A DNA stretch of 64,000 bases, from assembly GCA_039105265.1 (NCBI GenBank), contig JAPFFF010000059.1, positions 744,001 through 808,000 on the forward strand, in the 5' to 3' direction. Positions 1 through 9,535 of this stretch are shown here, piece by piece. The translations under genes and the position numbers were made by a program. This DNA comes from Tritrichomonas musculus. Its lineage: Eukaryota; Parabasalia; Tritrichomonadida; Tritrichomonadidae. How positions within the stretch are numbered: position 1 is the first letter of the stretch; every line of letters begins with the position of its first letter. Below the pieces are notes generated by a model. The model was not told the origin of the DNA and did not search any database. It was given only the letters and a program-made list of their open reading frames with translations.

Positions 1-30
1 GTTCAATTGCAGTTGTAGTTTAATCTAATG

Positions 31-514
31 GTTCAATTTCAGTTGTAGCTTAATCTAATGGTTCAAATTGCAGTTGCAGCTGAATCTAATGGTTCAATTG
101 AAGTTGTAGTTTAATCTGATGGTTCAATTGCAGTTGCAGCTGAATCTGATGGTTCAAATTGCAGTTGTAGCTGAATCTAATGGTTCAACTGCAGTTGTAG
201 TTTAATCTGATGATTCAACTGCAGTTGTAGTTTAATCTGATGGTTCAATTGCAGTTGTAGTTTAATCTAATGGTTCAATTTCAGTTGTAGCTTAATCTAA
301 TGGTTCAAATTGCAGTTGCAGCTGAATCTAATGGTTCAATTGAAGTTGTAGTTTAATCTGATGGTTCAATTGCAGTTGCAGCTGAATCTGATGGTTCAAA
401 TTGCAGTTGTAGCTGAATCTAATGGTTCAACTGCAGTTGTAGTTTAATCTGATGATTCAACTGCAGTTGTAGTTTAATCTGATGGTTCAATTGCAATTGT
501 AGTTTAATCTAATG
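31..514 (+). repeat. Two tandem 242-bp octamers (type I higher-order unit)
   Basis: The monomer marked by AATTTCAG starts at 31 and again at 273, exactly 242 bases apart. The eight monomers in order are: AATTTCAG with CTTAAT; CAAATTGCAGTTGCAGCTG; CAATTGAAGTTG; CAATTGCAGTTGCAGCTG; CAAATTGCAGTTGTAGCTG; GGTTCAACTGCAG; GATTCAACTGCAG; and CAATTGCAGTTGTAG ending CTAATG. Two of the eight are 31 bases long, giving 6 x 30 + 2 x 31 = 242. This is the reference example for the octamer found elsewhere in the window. In the second copy the last monomer is changed to CAATTGCAATTG. Confidence 0.93.
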
Positions 515-1580
515 GTTCAAATTGCAGTTGTAGCTGAATCTGATGGTTCAAATTGCAGTTGTAGTTTAATCTGATGGTTCAATTGCAGTTGTAGTTTAAT
601 CTGATGGTTCAACTGCAGTTGTAGTTTAATCTGATGGTTCAAATTGCAGTTGTAGTTTAATCTGATGATTCAAATTGCAGTTGTAGTTTAATCTGATGGT
701 TCAAATTGCAGTTGCAGCTGAATCTGATGGTTCAATTGCAGTTGTAGTTTAATCTGATAGTTCAATTGCAGTTGTAGTTTAATCTGATGGTTCAATTGCA
801 GTTGTAGTTTAATCTGATAGTTCAATTGCAGTTGTAGTTTAATCTGATGGTTCAATTGCAGTTGTAGTTTAATCTGATGGTTCAATTGCAGTTGTAGTTT
901 AATCTGATGGTTCAAATTGCAGTTGTAGTTTAATCTGATGATTCAAATTGCAGTTGTAGTTTAATCTGATGGTTCAATTGCAGTTGTAGTTTAATCTGAT
1001 GATTCAACTGCAGTTGTAGTTTAATCTGATGATTCAACTGCAGTTGTAGTTTAATCTGATGGTTCAAATTGCAGTTGTAGTTTAATCTGATGATTCAAAT
1101 TGCAGTTGTAGTTTAATCTGATGGTTCAAATTGCAGTTGCAGCTGAATCTGATGGTTCAATTGCAGTTGTAGTTTAATCTGATAGTTCAATTGCAGTTGT
1201 AGTTTAATCTGATGGTTCAATTGCAGTTGTAGTTTAATCTAATGGTTCAATTTCAGTTGTAGCTTAATCTAATGGTTCAAATTGCAGTTGCAGCTGAATC
1301 TAATGGTTCAATTGAAGTTGTAGTTTAATCTGATGGTTCAATTGCAGTTGCAGCTGAATCTGATGGTTCAAATTGCAGTTGTAGCTGAATCTAATGGTTC
1401 AACTGCAGTTGTAGTTTAATCTGATGATTCAACTGCAGTTGTAGCTGAATCTGATGGTTCAAATTGCAGTTGTAGTTTAATCTGATGGTTCAATTGCAGT
1501 TGCAGCTGAATCTGATGGTTCAAATTGCAGTTGTAGCTGAATCTAATGGTTCAACTGCAGTTGTAGTTTAATCTGATGAT
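243..1580 (+). repeat. Dispersed duplication, copy 1 (partner near 7,542-8,879)
   Basis: Markers at 273 and 1245 recur at 7572 and 8544, a constant offset of 7,299 bases. The run of GATAGTTCAATTG monomers at 688-915 recurs at 7987-8214 with the same monomer order. The match starts one monomer before the octamer at 273. It fails near 1,580, where the partner has an extra GATTCAACTG monomer. Matching was by eye, so single substitutions could have been missed. Confidence 0.8.
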
Positions 1581-3681
1581 TCAAATTGCAGTTGTAGTTT
1601 AATCTGATGATTCAAATTGCAGTTGTAGTTTAATCTGATGGTTCAATTTGCAGTTGTAGTTTAATCTGATGGTTCAAATTGCAGTTGTAGTTTAATCTGA
1701 TGGTTCAATTGCAGTTGCAGCTGAATCTGATGGTTCAAATTGCAGTTGTAGCTTAATCTAATGGTTCAAATTGCAGTTGTAGTTTAATCTAATGGTTCAA
1801 TTTCAGTTGTAGCTTAATCTAATGGTTCAAATTGCAGTTGCAGCTGAATCTAATGGTTCAATTGAAGTTGTAGTTTAATCTGATGGTTCAATTGCAGTTG
1901 CAGCTGAATCTGATGGTTCAAATTGCAGTTGCAGCTGAATCTGATGGTTCAATTGCAGTTGTAGTTTAATCTGATAGTTCAATTGCAGTTGTAGTTTAAT
2001 CTGATGGTTCAATTGCAGTTGTAGTTTAATCTAATGGTTCAATTTCAGTTGTAGCTTAATCTAATGGTTCAAATTGCAGTTGCAGCTGAATCTAATGGTT
2101 CAATTGAAGTTGTAGTTTAATCTGATGGTTCAATTGCAGTTGCAGCTGAATCTGATGGTTCAAATTGCAGTTGTAGCTGAATCTAATGGTTCAACTGCAG
2201 TTGTAGTTTAATCTGATGATTCAACTGCAGTTGTAGCTGAATCTGATGGTTCAAATTGCAGTTGTAGTTTAATCTGATGGTTCAATTGCAGTTGCAGCTG
2301 AATCTGATGGTTCAAATTGCAGTTGTAGCTGAATCTAATGGTTCAACTGCAGTTGTAGTTTAATCTGATGATTCAACTGCAGTTGTAGTTTAATCTGATG
2401 ATTCAAATTGCAGTTGTAGTTTAATCTGATGATTCAAATTGCAGTTGTAGTTTAATCTGATGGTTCAATTTGCAGTTGTAGTTTAATCTGATGGTTCAAA
2501 TTGCAGTTGTAGTTTAATCTGATGGTTCAATTGCAGTTGCAGCTGAATCTGATGGTTCAAATTGCAGTTGTAGCTTAATCTAATGGTTCAAATTGCAGTT
2601 GTAGTTTAATCTAATGGTTCAATTTCAGTTGTAGCTTAATCTAATGGTTCAAATTGCAGTTGCAGCTGAATCTAATGGTTCAATTGAAGTTGTAGTTTAA
2701 TCTGATGGTTCAATTGCAGTTGCAGCTGAATCTGATGGTTCAAATTGCAGTTGTAGCTGAATCTAATGGTTCAACTGCAGTTGTAGTTTAATCTGATGAT
2801 TCAACTGCAGTTGTAGCTGAATCTGATGGTTCAAATTGCAGTTGTAGTTTAATCTGATGGTTCAATTGCAGTTGCAGCTGAATCTGATGGTTCAAATTGC
2901 AGTTATAGCTGAATCTAATGGTTCAACTGCAGTTGTAGTTTAATCTGATGATTCAACTGCAGTTGTAGTTTAATCTGATGATTCAAATTGCAGTTGTAGT
3001 TTAATCTGATGATTCAAATTGCAGTTGTAGTTTAATCTGATGGTTCAATTTGCAGTTGTAGTTTAATCTGATGGTTCAAATTGCAGTTGTAGTTTAATCT
3101 GATGGTTCAATTGCAGTTGCAGCTGAATCTGATGGTTCAAATTGCAGTTTTAGCTGAATCTAATGGTTCAACTGCAGTTGTAGTTTAATCTGATGATTCA
3201 ACTGCAGTTGTAGTTTAATCTGATGGTTCAAATTGCAGTTGTAGTTTAATCTGATGATTCAAATTGCAGTTGTAGTTTAATCTGATGGTTCAAATTGCAG
3301 TTGCAGCTGAATCTGATGGTTCAATTGCAGTTGTAGTTTAATCTGATAGTTCAATTGCAGTTGTAGTTTAATCTGATGGTTCAATTGCAGTTGTAGTTTA
3401 ATCTAATGGTTCAATTTCAGTTGTAGCTTAATCTAATGGTTCAAATTGCAGTTGCAGCTGAATCTAATGGTTCAATTGAAGTTGTAGTTTAATCTGATGG
3501 TTCAATTGCAGTTGCAGCTGAATCTGATGGTTCAATTGAAGTTGCAGCTGAATCTAATGGTTCAATTGCAGTTGTAGTTTAATCTGATGGTTCAAATTGC
3601 AGTTGTAGCTGAATCTAATGGTTCAACTGCAGTTGTAGTTTAATCTGATGATTCAACTGCAGTTGTAGTTTAATCTGATGG

Positions 3682-5495
3682 TTCAATTGCAGTTGTAGTT
3701 TAATCTAATGGTTCAAATTGCAGTTGTAGCTGAATCTGATGGTTCAAATTGCAGTTGTAGTTTAATCTAATGGTTCAAATTGCAGTTGTAGCTGAATCTG
3801 ATGGTTCAAATTGCAGTTGTAGTTTAATCTGATGGTTCAATTGCAGTTGTAGTTTAATCTAATGGTTCAAATTGCAGTTGCAGCTGAATCTAATGGTTCA
3901 ATTCCAGTTGTAGTTTAATCTGATGGTTCAAATTGCAGTTGCAGCTGAATCTAATGGTTCAATTGCAGTTGTAGTTTAATCTGATGGTTCAATTGCAGTT
4001 GCAGCTGAATCTGATGGTTCAATTGCAGTTGTAGTTTAATCTGATGGTTCAATTGCAGTTGTAGCTGAATCTGATGGTTCAATTGAAGTTGCAGCTGAAT
4101 CTAATGGTTCAATTGCAGTTGTAGTTTAATCTGATGGTTCAAATTGCAGTTGTAGCTGAATCTGATGGTTCAAATTGCAGTTGCAGTTTAATCTGATAAT
4201 TCAATTGCAGTTGTAGTTTAATCTGATGGTTCAATTGCAGTTGTAGTTTAATCTGATGGTTCAATTGCAGTTGTAGCTGAATCTGATGGTTCAATTGCAG
4301 TTGTAGTTTAATCTGATGGTTCAATTGAAGTTGCAGCTGAATCTAATGGTTCAATTGCAGTTGTAGTTTAATCTGATGGTTCAAATTGCAGTTGTAGCTG
4401 AATCTGATGGTTCAAATTGCAGTTGTAGCTGAATCTGATGGTTCAAATTGCAGTTGTAGCTGAATCTGATGGTTCAATTGCAGTTGTAGTTTAATCTGAT
4501 GGTTCAAATTGCAGTTGTAGCTGAATCTGATGGTTCAAATTGCAGTTGTAGTTTAATCTGATGGTTCAAATTGCAGTTGTAGTTTAATCTGATGATTCAA
4601 ATTGCAGTTGTAGTTTAATCTGATGGTTCAAATTGCAGTTGCAGCTGAATCTAATGGTTCAATTGCAGTTGTAGTTTAATCTGATGGTTCAATTGCAGTT
4701 GCAGCTGAATCTGATGGTTCAATTGCAGTTGTAGTTTAATCTGATGGTTCAATTGCAGTTGTAGTTTAATCTGATGGTTCAATTGAAGTTGCAGCTGAAT
4801 CTGATGGTTCAATTGCAGTTGTAGTTTAATCTGATGGTTCAAATTGCAGTTGTAGCTGAATCTGATGGTTCAAATTGCAGTTGTAGTTTAATCTGATAAT
4901 TCAATTGCAGTTGTAGTTTAATCTGATGGTTCAATTGCAGTTGTAGTTTAATCTGATGGTTCAATTGCAGTTGTAGCTGAATCTGATGGTTCAAATTGCA
5001 GTTGTAGTTTAATCTGATGGTTCAATTGCAGTTGTAGCTGAATCTGATGGTTCAATTGCAGTTGTAGTTTAATCTGATGGTTCAATTGAAGTTGCAGCTG
5101 AATCTAATGGTTCAATTGCAGTTGTAGTTTAATCTGATGGTTCAAATTGCAGTTGTAGCTGAATCTGATGGTTCAAATTGCAGTTGTAGCTGAATCTGAT
5201 GGTTCAAATTGCAGTTGTAGCTGAATCTGATGGTTCAACTGCAGTTGTAGTTTAATCTGATGGTTCAATTGCAGTTGTAGTTTAATCTGATGGTTCAAAT
5301 TGCAGTTGTAGCTGAATCTGATAATTCAATTGCAGTTGTAGTTTAATCTGATGGTTCAATTGCAGTTGTAGCTGAATCTGATGGTTCAATTGCAGTTGTA
5401 GTTTAATCTGATGGTTCAAATTGCAGTTGTAGCTGAATCTGATGGTTCAATTGCAGTTGTAGTTTAATCTGATGGTTCAATTGCAGTTGTAGTTT
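3682..5495 (+). repeat. Type II block 1
   Basis: This block has no AATTTCAG monomer. It carries GGTTCAATTCCAG at 3896, several TTGAAGTTGCAGCTG monomers (near 4,085, 4,325, 4,785 and 5,090) and GATAATTCAATTG monomers. It also has long runs of the CAAATTGCAGTTGTAGCTG monomer, which is scarce in type I blocks. Its right part, from about 4,620, is repeated near 11,580 at an offset of 6,957 bases, running on into the type I octamer at 5,657/12,614. Confidence 0.7.
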
Positions 5496-8400
5496 AATCT
5501 GATGATTCAAATTGCAGTTGTAGTTTAATCTGATGGTTCAAATTGCAGTTGCAGCTGAATCTGATGGTTCAATTGCAGTTGTAGTTTAATCTGATAGTTC
5601 AATTGCAGTTGTAGTTTAATCTGATGGTTCAATTGCAGTTGTAGTTTAATCTAATGGTTCAATTTCAGTTGTAGCTTAATCTAATGGTTCAAATTGCAGT
5701 TGCAGCTGAATCTAATGGTTCAATTGAAGTTGTAGTTTAATCTGATGGTTCAATTGCAGTTGCAGCTGAATCTGATGGTTCAAATTGCAGTTGTAGCTGA
5801 ATCTAATGGTTCAACTGCAGTTGTAGTTTAATCTGATGATTCAACTGCAGTTGTAGTTTAATCTGATGGTTCAATTGCAGTTGTAGTTTAATCTGATGAT
5901 TCAAATTGCAGTTGCAGCTGAATCTGATGGTTCAAATTGCAGTTACAGCTGAATCTAATGGTTCAACTGCAGTTGTAGTTTAATCTGATGATTCAACTGC
6001 AGTTGTAGTTTAATCTAATGGTTCAATTTCAGTTGTAGCTTAATCTAATGGTTCAAATTGCAGTTGCAGCTGAATCTAATGGTTCAATTGAAGTTGTAGT
6101 TTAATCTGATGGTTCAATTGCAGTTGCAGCTGAATCTGATGGTTCAAATTGCAGTTGTAGCTGAATCTAATGGTTCAACTGCAGTTGTAGTTTAATCTGA
6201 TGATTCAACTGCAGTTGTAGTTTAATCTGATGGTTCAATTGCAGTTGTAGTTTAATCTGATGATTCAAATTGCAGTTGCAGCTGAATCTGATGATTCAAA
6301 TTGCAGTTGCAGCTGAATCTGATGGTTCAAATTGCAGTTACAGCTGAATCTAATGGTTCAAATTGCAGTTGTAGCTGAATCTGATGGTTCAAATTGCAGT
6401 TGTAGTTTAATCTGATGGTTCAATTGCAGTTGTAGTTTAATCTGATGGTTCAAATTGCAGTTGTAGTTTAATCTGATGATTCAAATTGCAGTTGTAGTTT
6501 AATCTGATGGTTCAATTGCAGTTGTAGTTTAATCTGATGGTTCAATTGCAGTTGTAGTTTAATCTGATGGTTCAAATTGCAGTTTTAGCTGAATCTAATG
6601 GTTCAACTGCAGTTGTAGTTTAATCTGATGATTCAACTGCAGTTGTAGTTTAATCTGATGGTTCAAATTGCAGTTGTAGTTTAATCTGATGATTCAAATT
6701 GCAGTTGTAGTTTAATCTGATGGTTCAAATTGCAGTTGCAGCTGAATCTGATGGTTCAATTGCAGTTGTAGTTTAATCTGATAGTTCAATTGCAGTTGTA
6801 GTTTAATCTGATGGTTCAATTGCAGTTGTAGTTTAATCTGATAGTTCAATTGCAGTTGTAGTTTAATCTGATGGTTCAATTGCAGTTGTAGTTTAATCTG
6901 ATGGTTCAATTGCAGTTGTAGTTTAATCTGATGGTTCAAATTGCAGTTGTAGTTTAATCTGATGATTCAAATTGCAGTTGTAGTTTAATCTGATGGTTCA
7001 ATTGCAGTTGTAGTTTAATCTGATGATTCAACTGCAGTTGTAGTTTAATCTGATGGTTCAAATTGCAGTTTTAGCTGAATCTAATGGTTCAACTGCAGTT
7101 GTAGTTTAATCTGATGATTCAACTGCAGTTGTAGTTTAATCTAATGGTTCAATTGCAGTTGTAGTTTAATCTAATGGTTCAATTTCAGTTGTAGCTTAAT
7201 CTAATGGTTCAAATTGCAGTTGCAGCTGAATCTAATGGTTCAATTGAAGTTGTAGTTTAATCTGATGGTTCAATTGCAGTTGCAGCTGAATCTGATGGTT
7301 CAAATTGCAGTTGTAGCTGAATCTAATGGTTCAACTGCAGTTGTAGTTTAATCTGATGATTCAACTGCAGTTGTAGTTTAATCTGATGGTTCAAATTGCA
7401 GTTGTAGTTTAATCTGATGATTCAAATTGCAGTTGTAGTTTAATCTGATGGTTCAAATTGCAGTTGCAGCTGAATCTGATGGTTCAATTGCAGTTGTAGT
7501 TTAATCTGATAGTTCAATTGCAGTTGTAGTTTAATCTGATGGTTCAATTGCAGTTGTAGTTTAATCTAATGGTTCAATTTCAGTTGTAGCTTAATCTAAT
7601 GGTTCAAATTGCAGTTGCAGCTGAATCTAATGGTTCAATTGAAGTTGTAGTTTAATCTGATGGTTCAATTGCAGTTGCAGCTGAATCTGATGGTTCAAAT
7701 TGCAGTTGTAGCTGAATCTAATGGTTCAACTGCAGTTGTAGTTTAATCTGATGATTCAACTGCAGTTGTAGTTTAATCTGATGGTTCAATTGCAATTGTA
7801 GTTTAATCTAATGGTTCAAATTGCAGTTGTAGCTGAATCTGATGGTTCAAATTGCAGTTGTAGTTTAATCTGATGGTTCAATTGCAGTTGTAGTTTAATC
7901 TGATGGTTCAACTGCAGTTGTAGTTTAATCTGATGGTTCAAATTGCAGTTGTAGTTTAATCTGATGATTCAAATTGCAGTTGTAGTTTAATCTGATGGTT
8001 CAAATTGCAGTTGCAGCTGAATCTGATGGTTCAATTGCAGTTGTAGTTTAATCTGATAGTTCAATTGCAGTTGTAGTTTAATCTGATGGTTCAATTGCAG
8101 TTGTAGTTTAATCTGATAGTTCAATTGCAGTTGTAGTTTAATCTGATGGTTCAATTGCAGTTGTAGTTTAATCTGATGGTTCAATTGCAGTTGTAGTTTA
8201 ATCTGATGGTTCAAATTGCAGTTGTAGTTTAATCTGATGATTCAAATTGCAGTTGTAGTTTAATCTGATGGTTCAATTGCAGTTGTAGTTTAATCTGATG
8301 ATTCAACTGCAGTTGTAGTTTAATCTGATGATTCAACTGCAGTTGTAGTTTAATCTGATGGTTCAAATTGCAGTTGTAGTTTAATCTGATGATTCAAATT

Positions 8401-9535
8401 GCAGTTGTAGTTTAATCTGATGGTTCAAATTGCAGTTGCAGCTGAATCTGATGGTTCAATTGCAGTTGTAGTTTAATCTGATAGTTCAATTGCAGTTGTA
8501 GTTTAATCTGATGGTTCAATTGCAGTTGTAGTTTAATCTAATGGTTCAATTTCAGTTGTAGCTTAATCTAATGGTTCAAATTGCAGTTGCAGCTGAATCT
8601 AATGGTTCAATTGAAGTTGTAGTTTAATCTGATGGTTCAATTGCAGTTGCAGCTGAATCTGATGGTTCAAATTGCAGTTGTAGCTGAATCTAATGGTTCA
8701 ACTGCAGTTGTAGTTTAATCTGATGATTCAACTGCAGTTGTAGCTGAATCTGATGGTTCAAATTGCAGTTGTAGTTTAATCTGATGGTTCAATTGCAGTT
8801 GCAGCTGAATCTGATGGTTCAAATTGCAGTTGTAGCTGAATCTAATGGTTCAACTGCAGTTGTAGTTTAATCTGATGATTCAACTGCAGTTGTAGTTTAA
8901 TCTGATGATTCAAATTGCAGTTGTAGTTTAATCTGATGATTCAAATTGCAGTTGTAGTTTAATCTGATGGTTCAATTTGCAGTTGTAGTTTAATCTGATG
9001 GTTCAAATTGCAGTTGTAGTTTAATCTGATGGTTCAATTGCAGTTGCAGCTGAATCTGATGGTTCAAATTGCAGTTTTAGCTGAATCTAATGGTTCAACT
9101 GCAGTTGTAGTTTAATCTGATGATTCAACTGCAGTTGTAGTTTAATCTGATGGTTCAAATTGCAGTTGTAGTTTAATCTGATGATTCAAATTGCAGTTGT
9201 AGTTTAATCTGATGGTTCAAATTGCAGTTGCAGCTGAATCTGATGGTTCAATTGCAGTTGTAGTTTAATCTGATAGTTCAATTGCAGTTGTAGTTTAATC
9301 TGATGGTTCAATTGCAGTTGTAGTTTAATCTAATGGTTCAATTTCAGTTGTAGCTTAATCTAATGGTTCAAATTGCAGTTGCAGCTGAATCTAATGGTTC
9401 AATTGAAGTTGTAGTTTAATCTGATGGTTCAATTGCAGTTGCAGCTGAATCTGATGGTTCAAATTGCAGTTGTAGCTGAATCTAATGGTTCAACTGCAGT
9501 TGTAGTTTAATCTGATGATTCAACTGCAGTTGTAG
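5496..9535 (+). repeat. Type I block 2
   Basis: Octamer-start monomers lie at 5657, 6021, 7177, 7572, 8544 and 9336. The block opens with GATTCAAATTG and GATAGTTCAATTG monomers, as almost every type I block does. Variants with CAGTTACAGCTG occur near 5,940 and 6,330, and variants with CAGTTTTAGCTG near 6,580, 7,070 and 9,075. The 8544-9336 spacing of 792 bases equals that of 2617-3409 in block 1, a shared higher-order arrangement. Confidence 0.7.
7542..8879 (+). repeat. Dispersed duplication, copy 2 (partner near 243-1,580)
   Basis: Markers at 7572 and 8544 and the GATAGTTC-rich run at 7987-8214 repeat the segment at 273-1245 with a constant offset of 7,299 bases. The order of monomers was the same wherever I compared them. 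Confidence 0.8.

Larger units (their letters stand above)
1..3681 (+). repeat. Type I block 1
   Basis: Octamer-start monomers (AATTTCAG) lie at 31, 273, 1245, 1795, 2037, 2617 and 3409. Between them are runs of GATTCAAATTG and GATAGTTCAATTG monomers, and monomers with CAATTTGCAG. The stretch from 1,795 is repeated about 822 bases later, at 2,617, including its lead-in monomers. The 1795-2037 spacing is also 242, but the second half of that interval has different monomers from the standard octamer, so it arose from a hybrid arrangement. The boundary with the next block is approximate to one or two monomers. Confidence 0.7.

Noticed and set aside
573-602. Plus-strand repeat protein (DGSIAVVAES-like frame) read with a genetic code where TAA and TAG mean glutamine
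   Set aside because: With that code the 30-base runs would be open on the plus strand, but 31-base monomers still break the frame every few units. Nothing else suggests a host with such a code.
573-602. Stable RNA hairpins or G-quadruplexes
   Set aside because: The monomer has no run of three Gs, and its palindromes are contiguous without a loop, so neither structure is supported.
4190-4205. GATAA and TAATCT strings as GATA-factor or homeodomain sites
   Set aside because: Matches of five or six bases in a repeated sequence carry no independent weight. They recur only because the monomer does.
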